From Sphagnum compactum (lineage: Eukaryota; Bryophyta; Sphagnopsida; Sphagnales): DNA of 64,000 nt. The stretch is taken from contig OZ234499.1 in assembly GCA_965153455.1 (NCBI GenBank), forward strand, positions 13,388,271-13,452,270. The letters are read 5' to 3'. Both the position numbers and the translations under genes were made by a program. Positions within the stretch are counted from its first letter, which is position 1. Each line of letters starts with the position of its first letter. Below, piece after piece: positions 35,409-48,004 of the stretch. Below the pieces are notes generated by a model that worked only from the letters and a program-made list of their open reading frames with translations, was not told the DNA's origin and searched no databases.

Positions 35409-36179
35409 TAAATATCTAGTATTAATAAATCCTAATATTATTCTTTTTGTCAATCTATTTAACGAGATCATGATTTACCTTTTTTTCGTCATGAAGCCCA
35501 AAAGAAATGCATCAAATGAATATGAAAACTCCTTGTGCTCCACATCATTGTCAAAATTTGCATCAAGCTCCTCTATATATTTTATTTTGCTTTCAGATGA
35601 AGACAACATTACGAAGTTAGAAGCAATTCCAACAATGGAAAATATTTTTATGTTTGTGTTTTGGCTAATTAGGATGTCAAGAATATACTTGGCTAAATAA
35701 ACCAACAATGGGAAATTTGTGTACCAAGTGAAAACACACTTGCAATTGTTGGCTTATATAAGATATTGATGAAATACATGTAACTCTCTTGACACAAGAT
35801 TTTTCAAAGTGTTTGCATTTGTTTCCATGATCTAAACTAGACTTTAATAGTTTGCATTTTAGTCAAACTTTTAATGTTTTTCATTTTCATAATCACATAA
35901 TTGTTAATTAAGCACATGCATTTAAATAAATGGGATTCAACATCAAAGCCAACATATGATGACCCTTTTTTTTATCAAATTGTTTTTCAAACAAAATGAA
36001 AGATTTCAAACAATTAACATTTCATCTAAATGATGAATTTGACCATGAGTTTTCCCAACCCATGATTGAATTAACCATGTTGTCATAACAAATTGACATG
36101 AAACCATTTTACAAAGCTCTTAGGAAGTTCAAATTGTAAAAAACAAGGCATTTCCATGTAACCACTAATCAGAATTTTA
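35409..36179. other. AT-rich spacer
   Basis: Possibly some plastid-derived flank immediately right of the tRNA, then AT-rich DNA that may include the unrecognised 3' part of the adjacent hAT relic. No gene seen. Confidence 0.35.
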
Positions 36180-37190
36180 ATTCAAAATGTAGCCAATCAC
36201 ATTTGGTGACAAAACTTTCATCACAAACTGCCCAAACTCTTGGAGAAGGTACATGGCTTTACAATGTTACAGTTTGTCAACTTGAACACAACACAATGAC
36301 AAGCACTTTGACAAAATCCCACATTTGGTAGATATGAAAATTAAATCAAATTTTCTTAATCATAATCACATACTTAATTTTCACTAGCATGTTTGATTTT
36401 CTAAGCTTCAATCTCAAATCTATGCGAACTTTGAGTCCCATGCTTGCCTTCCCTTCTCATTTGGCCAAGTGATATGTTTTTGAATGTTAATTTGAATACC
36501 CTTGATAGATGTGATTCGATCCATGATCGACTTTGTAATCTATAATAGCATATTGGCAAGCCCAAAGCAAGACCCATCAAATGGCTTTAACATGCTTAAA
36601 TCAATTCAAATACATGAAACCATTGAATTTAAAACACTTGCACAAGTCTTCAAATTGAATCCTTCATCTTTCACATAAGCAAGGATCTTGTAAAGGAAAT
36701 TTGTCAAGGAATTATTGCAATTTGGGAATCATAGTTACATCATGGGTGTCAACGTCTCAAAGAACCCAATAATCACATTTTTGGCTTTTAATTATTTGAG
36801 AGAAAGTTCACAATAACAACAACCACATAATGTGCCCCTTTTGACATCCAACTTTTAAATGTGCATGTGATTGGAAAGCATGTGAATAGTACAAGGTGCA
36901 CATATTTAGTCAAAGTCTCTTTTACCAATGCCAACATAACTTTTTCCACAAACACATTCAAAGTTCACAATTTAAACCAAATGGATTCAATGGCCCTCAT
37001 TGGCAAAAATCCTTTAATCACAAATAACATAACATCCTCCAAAAAATCAATGTGCATCTCATGATTTTTAACTAACTTATAAAGAAAAAAAAAGCAAAAA
37101 TGGTAATTGGGGTGACATGGACCTTGAGGAAAAATTGTTAACTTTTTTCTACTTTTTTTACTTAGGAAAGTATGTTTCATCTTCATGGAT
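36180..37190 (-). pseudogene. Decayed hAT-type transposase (second family)
   Basis: On the minus strand, pieces follow the order of another plant hAT transposase: EDVMLFVIKGFLPMRAIES (about 37030), CTFKSWMSKGAHYVVVVIVN (about 36850), AYVKDEGFNLKTCASVLNS (about 36660), KPFDGSCFG (about 36570), ITWPNEKGRQAW (about 36440) and VPSPRVWAV (about 36240). Frames shift several times and stops are frequent. The family differs from the hAT relic at 23-26 kb. The C-terminal dimerisation region was not found. Confidence 0.75.
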
Positions 37191-39186
37191 GTTATGTCAT
37201 TTGATTTGTGTGATAAACAATGAAACCCTTTTTAGCACTCATAAGGTCAAAACTTCAAAACCAATCATTTCATTATCATAAATTATGCATCTCATAATTT
37301 GGTTTTGAGCAAAATCTACAAGTTGGTTATTAACCTTATAAAATGCCCATGTGGATGAATTTTAGCTAAAAGGTTTTCAAGCAATGCTTGCTTCTTCAAA
37401 TTTTTCATATGCACTTTATCAATCTGTGGTTCATCACAATCACCACCAACAACCTAAATAAGATGCTTTCATCCTTCATTTAATTTTAATTGCACATTGT
37501 TAATGTTATTATTGTTATAGAACCTAAAAACATTAGTGGGGAGGGCCAACTATTGGATAGTTTTACTAGATACAAAGATGTACAAACTCAATGGAATTTA
37601 TTTAGTGTACCAATTCAATTCATGGATTCATGACAACCCCCCTATCTTTACACATCTATATACTGCTTTTGGGTCACATTTTATCTAAGCAATCTCACCA
37701 ATAGTAGATTGCAAAGAAGGTTATGTGTAATAAAGAAATTCGTGAACCATTCTTTTGAACCATAACTTAAAGCTTGACTTTGAGAGTAATTCACAATTCC
37801 CATGTTACGCAAGGTTATTTGGCAGATCTCTTGGAATAACTAAGGACTTAGACATGATCAATTAATTAGTGTAGTTCTAAGCTAACTAGTCATTTTAGGT
37901 AGGATAACCTAATTTTTGGATAGATTCCAAGTAAAATGAGCAATTAGTAAGACTTTAGCCTAATTGGACATTATAAATAAAAAATATAGACAACACAAAT
38001 TTGGACAATTAAAAGATTTAAACCCTAACAGTTTGACATGTAAAGTTATGAGAAGTATATAGGGGATGGTTTTGGGGATACACGCTAGATGTCCAAAGGT
38101 AGGTAATCATTAGTAATTAGGATTGAAAAGGGGGACTTCACCACTTTTAGGGTTAATTCAATTTTAAACCCTTTTTAGCTTTAAGTGGGTTGGTATATAG
38201 AAGGTATGTTGTTTTTGGGTGTCTCCTTGTTGAATGGAAAATGACAAAAAGAAAGAAAGGTGAAAATCGTGAGAGAGTGAAAAAAAAAAGCTCTAGGATA
38301 ATTTGTTGTTGTCAAGGAAAGGAAAGGAGGCAAGATGACAACGAGGAGGGAACAACAAAGATAGGTAGGGAGGAGGGTGAAAGGGAGAGAAGAAGAAAGG
38401 GAGATAGAGGAAAAACCCTTGCAAAAGAAAAGACATCATTTTTTTATTTTTTTTGTGCCAAGGTGATTTGTAGATAAAACATTGGGGAAGGAGTTTGTGA
38501 GAATGTTGTGGACAAGGAAAGAATCATTGCATGTTTGTTATAGCTTGATAACGTTGTAACTTAGTTTTAGTTAACCTCGATGGGAGCCAAAAAGAAGAAG
38601 AAAATTAGATAGTAAGAATCACAAATGAGAACCAAATAGGAGGATGCGGTTGCAAGGCATACATGATGTGAGATTAATGGGCCCAATTAATGAACTTACA
38701 AATGTTGTTGAAAAATTCATATAATAGACCTTTAGTAAAATTACTAAGGAAAGAGAGAACGAATCCATTCGAAGCTTAAGCAAATAAGTATATCTCAAGA
38801 ACGAATCCATTCGAAGCTTAAGCAAATAAGTATATCTCAAAACTCAAAGTGCAATATGTTGCTTAACATCCCACCAAGTCCTAAGATGCCAACATTCAAC
38901 TTCGAAACATGTTCATTACAAAACAAAAACTCAAAAATCAACACAAAAACACCTCAAGCTCTCCATAATTCAAAACTTTATTAAAACTTCCTCTTCATAC
39001 AAATTTCACTTCCTTTTGATACCCTCCGGGTGTTTGAGAAGTCTGATACCCGTCCCCTCCCCCCCCCAAAACACTTGGTGGTTACCAATTAGTGTGTTTG
39101 GTAAATGTTTCTTTCTGCAAGTACCAACCAAATCTTTTGTAGATTGAGTGAGTGGGTGTTGTGTTTGACTGGGATTTTTGTATTTG

Positions 39187-39190
<4 letters not shown>
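37191..39190. other. Spacer
   Basis: No gene recognised. A purine-rich frame at 38190-38477 (Lys/Arg/Glu-rich) is judged low complexity. It includes the perfect 42-bp duplication listed separately. Confidence 0.45.
38757..38840. repeat. Perfect 42-bp tandem duplication
   Basis: The unit gaacgaatccattcgaagct... is present twice without a mismatch (38757-38798, 38799-38840). It contains the inverted string cgaatccattcg. The lack of divergence implies a recent event or recent homogenisation. Confidence 0.9.

Positions 39191-39218
<28 letters not shown>
39191..39218. repeat. (AG)14 microsatellite in cytidine deaminase 5' region
   Basis: A pure (AG)14 run about 930 bases before the deaminase ATG. 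A (CTT)n run at 39596-39621 lies closer. Such GA/CT tracts are common in plant 5' leaders and promoters. Confidence 0.7.
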
Positions 39219-39221
<3 letters not shown>

Positions 39222-39990
39222 CTTCTTGTGTTTTTGCCAAGAATTTTGGTTGTTTTTCTCCACCCTTATCAATAATTCAACTCCCCAGTCTCTCCACAGA
39301 AAGCAAGAAAGATTGTCCGGATGTAAGTTGATCTATACATATCTCCAGATCCAGTTTTCCAGAAACCAGCAGATTTTGATCCAGAATGATTTTTTCATGT
39401 TTAGAATGTTTTTAATAAAAAGAATATCAAGCAAAGGATCGGATTAAACACAATCCATCCTTTGGTTCCTCTCTTTTTTTTTCTTCACAAGATCTTAAGA
39501 AAAAAGACCTGAAGAAAAGGGAGTTTTGCTTGATTTTTGGATTTTGTACTAGTTGTTTGATTGATGGAGTTTTGCATTTCAGTCTAGTGCCCCCCTTCTT
39601 CTTCTTCTTCTTCTTCTTCTTGTGATGGTTTGGTGACATGAAGAATCAGTGAGTGACAGATGGTTGTAAGGTTGTGGGCGGTGATTTTTCATTGAGATTT
39701 TTCTGTTTTTCTATGTCCCAGATCGGGTCTCTTGCATTTGATCTGAATTTGCTCACACTTTGGTTAAGATACCCATACTTTTTGTTTGTTAGGTTTTGCG
39801 GATCCAGTAGAGTAGAAAATCTTTGATGTTGTGTTTGAGGCGAGAAATTCAAGATGGAGTAGTCTTCTTCTCCAGTATCTATCTGTTTTTCCGCACCCAT
39901 CTGATCTCTTTCACAGGCAGAATTCGAAGACAAAACGTGGGTTGATTAGGTTACCCATTTTGCAGTTGCAGTTTTTGAGCTTTTTTTCCC

Positions 39991-39999
39991 TTAGGGTTT
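39991..39999 (+). promoter_or_regulatory. Telo-box upstream of cytidine deaminase
   Basis: Exact TTAGGGTTT, 146 bases before the ATG, in a T-rich leader-like stretch. Same element and similar placement as at the polymerase eta gene. Confidence 0.4.
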
Positions 40000-40144
40000 G
40001 GTTGTTGGTCTTGTGATTCTGCAGTGTTTTGTCAGGAACCCTGAATCCAGAGGCTGAGGCTTTCAGGATTGACAAAACAGGTGGGTAGGTTCCTTTTCAA
40101 TTTCTGCTTCTAGTTCTTGTGGCAAAATTTGTTGTTGGCTGGGG

Positions 40145-41586
40145 ATGGAGGAGTTTGTAATAGAAGCAGTGCGGGCGGAGCGATTGCGGCAGGCATCAGG
40201 GGTGGATATGGAACAGTTTGTGGCTAGTTTAGTGAAGCCTACAGCAGCCATGGCAAGGGCACCCATCTCCAAGTTCCATGTGGGAGCAGTGGGATTGGGT
40301 TCAAGTGGGCGCATCTTTCGGGGAGTCAATCTGGAATTCAAGGGCCTTCCATTGAATCATTCAGTGCATGCAGAGCAATTCTTGGTAGCAAATGCAGCAC
40401 AAAATGGGGAGAAGAAACTTATTTTCATTGCAGTATCTGCTGCACCATGTGGACATTGCAGACAATTCCTCCAGGAGTTGAGAGCGGCTGGCGACATTCG
40501 GATATTGGTTACAGATGGCAAGGATCCTGAACCCCAACCTCTGTCATATTTCCTTCCACATCGATTTGGTCCAGAGGATCTTTTGCACAAAGATTTCCCT
40601 CTCCTCCTCGAGTCCAGATCAAATGGGCTGCATCCAACACTCACTTCAGCTTCTGCAGCCCCAGTAGTAGCAGCACCTAATGGAAGCATTTGCACCAAAT
40701 GTGACCGTGAGATTGCTCAGAATGGTGACTCACCTACAGCAGGTACACAAAATTCAGTTCTCCATTCATGCACCTTGCATGCAAATTTCAATCCCCAAAT
40801 ACTTCTATCATGACACAAAGTTCCATTTCAGTAACCTCTGAATGTGTCGATGCCATGCTCACATACAGAGGATTCTTCACATGTGTTTATTGTCTTCCAG
40901 TCTGAATTTTGGGATGGGGCCCAAAACACTGACAACAAGATACAGAGTAGATGAGGACAGTTGGAAGGTGCAGGAATTTTTTCCTTTCATGTTGAAGACA
41001 GATCCAGCTTACACAATTTCCTCTGTTGTTGCTGTCCCTTTGTTTCACCGCTTTCACCTCACATTTTGATTTTACAGGTAGATTCAATACTGGAGGACTG
41101 AAGATTAGAACATTGTCATTCACAGGCCCAGTGGAAGCACCAGCAGCAGATGAGTCTCAAAGAAGAAACTCACAGCCGCCCAGTCGTCCAAATCCAGAAG
41201 AGTTGAACCTCAACCTGTGGGCGACACCTGAGAAGAGTGTCTTTTCTGAGCTTCAGAGATCAGCACTTGAAGCTGCAAATAATTCATATGCACCCTACAG
41301 CAGATGTCCATCAGGCATCACACTAGCCACAAAGACAGGTGAATCGTTCAGTGGCTATTACATGGAATCAGCAGCATATAATCCAGGACTTCCACCTCTA
41401 CAAGCAGCAATTGTAGCATTTGTGTGTGATGGGGGAAGGGATTATGATGAGATAGAGACTGCAATTCTTGTGGAAACTAAGGATGCAGCAGTGCAGCAGG
41501 CCCCTACTGTTCATCTTGCACTGGAAAAGATTGCTCCAAGCTGTACCCTTCATGTTTACGAGGTCAGTGCGGGAAGCAAGTTCTAA
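40145..41586 (+). CDS. CDA: Cytidine deaminase, plant two-domain type, 2 exons
   Basis: Zinc hydrolase of pyrimidine salvage, converting cytidine and deoxycytidine to uridine and deoxyuridine. Exons are 40145-40742 and 41078-41586; the phase-1 junction rebuilds a Gly codon and gives 368 residues. An alternative acceptor at 41127 also keeps the frame and removes about 16 residues. The N-terminal domain (1-150) is catalytic: HAEQF with H75 and E77, and PCGHC with C102 and C105, are the zinc ligands and proton shuttle; FHVGAVGLGSSGRIF is the substrate-side motif. The C-terminal domain (about 240-368: NNSYAPYSRCPSG, YYMESAAYNPG) has the same fold but lacks the HAE and PCxxC residues, as in other plant and E. 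coli-type dimeric enzymes. The linker of about 70 residues makes it longer than the roughly 300-residue Arabidopsis protein. Confidence 0.93.
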
Positions 41587-44500
41587 GACCCATTGATTCA
41601 AACAGGAAGAATTTACATCAAGGATCCTCCTTTTGTGACAACTACAGTGCTTGGAAAACAGGCTCACTCTCAACTTTTCTCTCCCTTGACTATTCTCTAG
41701 CAATTCCCTGATTGATTCTGTCTGGAGGTGAGACCATACATACCTACATTAAGGAGAGAACGTACGTAAATGCACAATTTCCTTGCTCTCATTTGCAAGA
41801 TATTCTTGTACATCTTTCCAGATTCGCAGCTCAGTAACAAATTCTTAGTTCAATCCTGTTTCTTTCCCCTTTCAACTCATTGGGTTTCCTGATCTAAATG
41901 TGTTAAATTCCTAGAAATGTAAAATTCTTCAGAGCTCCTATAACCTGGCATACAGGGCAGCTCAAAGGATTTTTGGGCTTGTGATGCTCCTCTGTATTCT
42001 CATATTTCTCATGGGACCTCATATTTCCAGGTAGATTTCGTCAAAGCCCTGAGCTATTACCATAGCACCACAGGGAATAACACTTTGGTTTTTCTCTTCC
42101 CTCCCATGTCCTTCATTTTTCTACTTCCTCTCTGAATCTTTACAATTTCTCATGATCCAGCAAGGCTGTTGGCTATTCCAAGGATATATCCTACTTCCAA
42201 TTTCCCTGCTTTCTGTCTTCAGAGCATTCTCTTCAGCCCATTGAGCCCTTTCAGCTTTTTGAGCAGTGGATGTTTTTATGAGGCTGGCTTGAAAACCCAT
42301 GTCACCCATCTGTGTGTATTGAAGTCTGTAGGCAGCTCATAAAGCAATGAAAGTACTGGCACAAAAGTGTCAGCATTGTGTGCAAGCCCTTTGGATAAGG
42401 GAAGGTTTCACAACTTGATTCTTCATCAAAGCACATGCAATAATATGGTGCCGTCACATTTTGGCAACATGGAGCTTGGTACAATCAACCATGCTATTGG
42501 GTCTGATTGGTTCTGGAGTTGATGTAATTCTTTGGCCTTGAGTGCTTGCATCCAGACAATTTGGAACTGCGACGGGTGCACATTGAAGCATGGAATATGT
42601 CCAGAAGCTTGGGCAACTCTGATCGACTATTTTTATTACCCAATTCAAGAACAATTTCTGCTGTACATAGCTGAACAAATAAAGGTCCAACCTTGATGAC
42701 CAGAATGCTCTCTTTCCTACAGAAACAGAGAAGGAGCAGATGAGGTTAGTTTGAATAAGAGCAAGAAACATACTTGTGTTTACATGTGCTTTCAAGGCAC
42801 ATGTTCAGAAAGCGCTCAAATTGTTTGTACTTGACAAATGGTTTCTTCTTTTGATGGCTGTTTTCCCACTTTCAAAGGCAACACTTTCTTTATTAGTTGT
42901 CTCCTATCTCAAATCTTGTGCTTTGTTCAAAGTGTGAAGAAAAGTGCAAATTTTGATTCAGAATCATTCCTCAAAAATGTGGTTTTGGAACATTGCCACC
43001 ACTTTTGCTAGTTTTCTCCATTAGTACAACTTTGGTGAGCTCACCTTTGGTATCAAGATACTTGTACTTGGGAAAAAAACCATCTTACATGATATGATAC
43101 TGTGACTCCTCTGTGACAATTATATGTAGGTCCCCAGTGACATGCTTGTCAGAGGACCCTGGATTGTGAAAAACAGTTTCCAAGTCCAAGCAAGAACTGT
43201 CACCATATGATGAACAGAGACCAACAGACATGACTTTCACTTCATCTCAGATAAGAATTGCAAGGAATCTCATGCATCAAGATACCAATGCCCAAATACA
43301 GGCATTTGGGTCAAAATTTTACTCATTTTCATCAAGATCATTTACATGAGATATAAGCCTCCACGCTAGCTATATTCCTCCTTTCTGCACCTAAACTAGG
43401 AATCAAGATTGACAAAATGTAGCAATGGCTCCCATGCCCTCCTTTCACCTAATTCCCAAAATACTCTATCAGCAAAACCACACAGTTCTGCGCACAATTC
43501 CTGCATGTGCACATTGGCATAAAGACTATCAGCATAGTAAGTGACAAGCATAGCAGGAATTGAACAGAATGATGAAGAGACATTGTGCAGATAACACCTC
43601 CCACGATGTGTGCAATTCTCCTATGACTTCTACAACGTAGCAAACTATGAAACTTTTGCCCTCAACCTGCATTTGTTCATTATATATGCACAGAAGATGA
43701 ACAAACTGTTTCCAGTGTGACCAAAAACATCCAAGCTGGACATACTTTGTTGCCATCACAACCTCACCCACATTCTCTGTTGAACTTACCTGGTGTCTAT
43801 TTCCAGTTAAGACCAAGAAGCCTGCACAAGCTGTTGAAAAGGAAGCCAATGGTTGGACCTGTGATATCCTGTAGCACACTGAGCTCTCTGATCACATGGT
43901 GATCCTCATCTGACTCATTTACACTAATTGTGCTGCAAAATGTATCTTCTTCTCCCAATTATTATGCACACCACACAGACTGAAAGGGACAGGCATCTCA
44001 GGACATTAATACTGCACACCATATGAACAAGAGTGGTTTTTGCCTTGCCAATCATGACATGACTGCCACATGACTAAAACACCACAGAATGTCCACAGAT
44101 GCCATTCCCAAAGCAGAGAACTCCACCTGCACTAACGTTTGGCCATCCATTACCATGTCAAGTTAACAGAAAGCAAACTCAATGCAAACAAAGTAAGAAA
44201 ACATAGATACACAAACTTCCACAGTCTACTGCTGCAGTGATGAGAAGAACCATGAGGTAGTTAGCTTTGCAAGTAGACAGAAAGGGAATGGTACCTACAG
44301 ACAAGGAGCAAGAAGTGTAAGCTGGTCTAAAAAGAACATAAGCATGTGGTGACATTCCTGCTTCAACAACATAATGTGCAGAACCTGCACTGCTGACAGT
44401 AACATCCTGCACATCTTGTTATCTACACAAAATGCCATGTTTTATTTGCTAACCATTGGGAATCTTTGCAATTAACTCCATGGAAGAAACTGGGCATCAA

Positions 44501-46062
44501 AGCTTTGAATGACGGTGCCTATCAGATCTTATCCTGAACTTTCTTGGCAATATAATTGCCAGCATCATTGTCCCTGTCCTTGGTACCTCCTGCCTTAGCC
44601 ACCAGTTTTTACTACAATATTTGGCACAACAGATTGCTGGTACTCCTTATGCACCACCATCCTCTGTACTTCATACAGAGCACCCATTCTCACTACCAGT
44701 TGTAACAAGCCCCAGGAGCATGTCTAAAATTCAGCTTCCAAGTCTGTCAAATAAATTGCTTGATGGTTGGCAGGATATACCTGGTCTCAAAACTTATGAA
44801 GCAACTGTGACGCTTTTAAACACCACCTGCAGACAAGCAAAGAGATTACATGCTATGATGAAGCAAATCTTGGTCTAACATTTAGAAACCTGCAACAGAG
44901 GTTTTTTGTAGCTGCTATATTGGACTCACCAGAGCAATGTCAACTCCCACCTGCCTGCAAGAGCTCAGTTGGACAAACTAGATAACCAAGCATAACTCAC
45001 TCATCTTAAGAATTCACATCAACAAGTTCTTGAGATCCCTGCATGCCCAGCAATGTATGCACCCACATGTGTGAGCACTCAGCTAGACTTGCCAACTAGA
45101 TCATAAGCCTCCACCCACATTGCACTCATATAATCAACAGCAGCAAAGAGTTTCTGACAAATCAGCCACAACACTGGGCAAGACTACGGTCTTCATAAGT
45201 ACTGAGAACTTCTCCATTGTTATACGATTTGACTCAACCTGAAAAAAGATTGACAGATGACCTGGTAGTAAAGTTAAAGAGAATTGAGATCCAACAACAT
45301 ATAAGCAAACAGGAAAAGAAGGAAACCCAGCCCTAAAGAACAGCAAAAGCAGAAATAAGACCAAAGTCAAGGAGCAGTTTGAACAACAGCAAGAGCCACA
45401 TGTCTGTATAGAGAACTTCAACAGCAACATGTGTGGTATTAACTGACTTTACCAGCTCCCATGCAGTGGGTGGAGGTCAACGTCATACAGTAACCAACAT
45501 AATGAGTTTCTGTCACAACATGGGCAGTAACTGGAAACCATGGCCATGATTCTGGCTAATCAAACCCAAACAAGAGTGAGAAGACAAAAGAAATGAAAGA
45601 GACAAAAATAAGAGTACAACTATGCTACTCAGCTCCAGAATCACATCCCATGCTTCCTCTCAAAATTTCATCAATCCATCAGGAACCTGCAACAGAGAGC
45701 TGAAACCGTTGAAGCTGCAAGGATGGTTAGATGCTCTTCCTGAAGAAATGCAACCCGAGAAATGTAATGTTCCAGGCAGCTGCAAAGAATGAGGAGGGAC
45801 AAATAATAAAAAAAACAAATGCAAGGTTCTTGAGTTCAAAAAGAGGAAGACTCATTCTAATAAAGACACCACTCACTTCTTGAGAACAGCTAACATCTCC
45901 AAAGAACCTGGAAGAGGCAAGGACGCATACCACACTAGCCCACAGTTCAAGAGCAGCTCTATATTAACGTCCGGCATTCTCTATATAGAAGCTTGTCAAA
46001 ACCAGCTTGTTAACCTACATAGAGAAAAGCACAGCAACCAGTGACTGGATCAAAATCTACAT
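41587..46062. other. Spacer with no recognised gene
   Basis: The first few hundred bases are the deaminase 3' untranslated region. The remainder has a composition close to transcribed DNA rather than to the AT-rich spacers, yet every frame is short and none carries a motif I know. A non-coding transcript or long leader of the next gene is possible but unsupported. Confidence 0.4.
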
Positions 46063-46675
46063 GCAGAAACAAAACTGCCATTATTGTGATACCCTAACCT
46101 GCATTGCCTATTTGCACAGATCTGCTTCAAATGTCTGCATTTGAAGCTTTAGACCCTAAATGCTGTGGATCAAAATCTACATGCAGAAACAAAACAAAAC
46201 TGCCACAATTGTGATACCCTAACCTGCATTGCCTCTTTGCACAGATCTGCTTCAGTATGTCTGCACTTGAAGCTTAGATGCTAAAAGCTGTGGATCAAAA
46301 CCTACATGTTGAAACAAAACAAAACTGCCATGATTGTGATACCCTAATCCTGCATTGCCTCTTTGCACAGATCTTACCCAAATATCTTGCATTCGAAGCT
46401 TTGACCTTAAATGCTGTGGATCAAAATGCGGAAACAAAATGAAACTGCCACAATTGTGGTACCCTAATCCTGCATTGCCTCTTTGCACAGATCTTACCCA
46501 AATATCTTGCATTCGAAGCTTTGACCCTAAATGCTGTGGATCAAAATCAACATGCGGAAACAAAATGAAACTGCCACAATTGTGGTACCCTAACCTGCAT
46601 TGCCTCTTTGCACACAGATCTTATGCAAATGTCTGCATTTGGAGCTGAGACCCTGAACCCTAACCTCAGCACCCA
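46063..46675. repeat. ~120-bp tandem repeat, five units
   Basis: Units share gaaacaaaa(c/tg), aaactgccacaattgtg, taccctaa(t)cctgcattgc, ctctttgcacagatct and aatgctgtggatcaaaat. The gaaac motif starts at 46066, 46186, 46311, 46431 and 46557, giving periods of 120, 125, 120 and 126. The two central-right units are the most alike. Frames inside are open in both directions by chance of the repeat. Confidence 0.9.
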
Positions 46676-47377
46676 AGTCGTAGATGGATGCAAATGTATT
46701 TCAACATGAGCAGGAAACTGGAAACCTTTCAAGTAGATCAATATGCTTCAGCATTCAAGCAAAGAGAAAGGATTAGTCTCAAATGCAATTCAACCATGCA
46801 CGAAACGCATGATAAGAGTGCACCTGCTCTCTCCCATTGCAGCTTTCCAGGATATACAGATATGGATCGACATGGAAAAGGGAGTCCTTCGTTTCCATCT
46901 AGCCCCAGGTGATGACGGTCGTCGTACAGGAGCGAATCGTCAGCCATGGCCAATAGAAGTTTGGTCAGGTAAATAGTGTTCGGCCAACAGAAGACGCCGG
47001 TTTGCTGACAGAGAGCAAGTGGACTCCAGGACGGGACAGTAGTAGTCTCTACTTCCGGAACGTCTCGCGGTGGACCCTACACACCTGTTGCAGGAGGAGA
47101 AAAAAAAAGTGCACAAGAGGATAAGAAAGCTCACAACCGGAGAGGCCGCTCCACTCTCCCTATCTCTCGCTCACCCCACACCACACATTGTGTTGTGCGC
47201 GCGTGTCTTGTTCCGTCTCCTCTGTTCTTCTCTTCTTTCATCTGCGTTTTTCTCTTGCATCTGTCTCCTGTTCTTTCTCAACTAAACTCCAGCGGAGAAG
47301 AGGAAGAAGAGCTTCTGGAGAGAGGAAGAAGAAGCAGAAGAAGAAGAAGAAGAAGAAGAGCGAGGAAGTATCGAAGC

Positions 47378-48004
47378 ATGGCTCAAGCAGGAGCGAAGGC
47401 CATGGCATCTTCTCTCGGATTCGCGCACGGCAGCACATTGCACGGACTCGGAGCAATTTCCCTGCGCAGGTGTGGCGCCAGCAGCGATGGAGGCCTTGGT
47501 GTCGGAGGTCGCGGCGCTTCGAGAGAAGGATTGCAGATTCGTGCCATGGCACCGAAGAAGAAAGTGAATGCATACGACGACGGATGGAGCAAGCAGTGGT
47601 TTGGAGCTGGTATCTTTGCAGAGAATACAGAAACGGAGCCAGTGAACATCGTCAAGAGCTTGGAGAAGAAGAAGCTGTTGAGCCAGGTAGAGAAAGCGGG
47701 CTTGCTGTCCAAGGCCGAGAGCGCAGGGCTCTCTCTCTCCACCATCGAGAAGCTTGGCTTGCTTTCCAAAGCTGAAGACCTTGGTCTCCTCAGCCTTGCG
47801 GAAAATTTCGCAACCGCTTCTCCTCCCGCTCTGGCTTCTCTCTCCCTCCCTTTGTTTGTAGCTGCCATAGGGACTATAGTCTTAGTGCCTGACGACTCTG
47901 GAGCTCTTGTGCTTGCTCAAAACGTCGTGGCCGCCTTGCTGCTCGCTGCTTCCGGAGGTCTTTTCATAGGATCTGTCATTCTTAGCGGATTGCAAGAAGA
48001 CTGA
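47378..48004 (+). CDS. DUF1118 thylakoid membrane protein, RIQ-like
   Basis: A single-exon gene of 208 residues. It matches the DUF1118 family that includes Arabidopsis RIQ1 and RIQ2, thylakoid proteins that influence grana stacking, LHCII organisation and induction of non-photochemical quenching. Residues 1 to about 56 are a Ser/Gly/Ala/Arg-rich chloroplast transit peptide; processing near IRA/MAPKKK is plausible. Then come DDGWSKQWFGAGIF, a Leu/Lys segment with internal repeats (VEKAGLLSKAE, IEKLGLLSKAEDLGLLSL, 104-141), and two hydrophobic segments (about 152-170 and 175-203) separated by VPDDSG. It ends LSGLQED. ATG 47378 is chosen because the transit peptide starts there; the frame is open farther upstream but without another ATG and through a (GAA)n leader. 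RIQ1 and RIQ2 cannot be told apart here. Confidence 0.88.
   Translation: MAQAGAKAMASSLGFAHGSTLHGLGAISLRRCGASSDGGLGVGGRGASREGLQIRAMAPKKKVNAYDDGWSKQWFGAGIFAENTETEPVNIVKSLEKKKLLSQVEKAGLLSKAESAGLSLSTIEKLGLLSKAEDLGLLSLAENFATASPPALASLSLPLFVAAIGTIVLVPDDSGALVLAQNVVAALLLAASGGLFIGSVILSGLQED

Noticed and set aside
35475-35708. psbK or another plastid gene next to the tRNA-Gln copy
   Set aside because: The translations on both strands do not resemble PsbK, PsbI or other plastid proteins, so the plastid insertion seems limited to about the tRNA.
38190-38477. Lys/Arg/Glu-rich frame
   Set aside because: A purine-rich low-complexity tract that begins without an ATG in good context. No domain.
46252-46648. 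Overlapping repeated-peptide frames on both strands in the 120-bp array
   Set aside because: They are products of the tandem repeat, open on both strands at once, with no start context or known motif.
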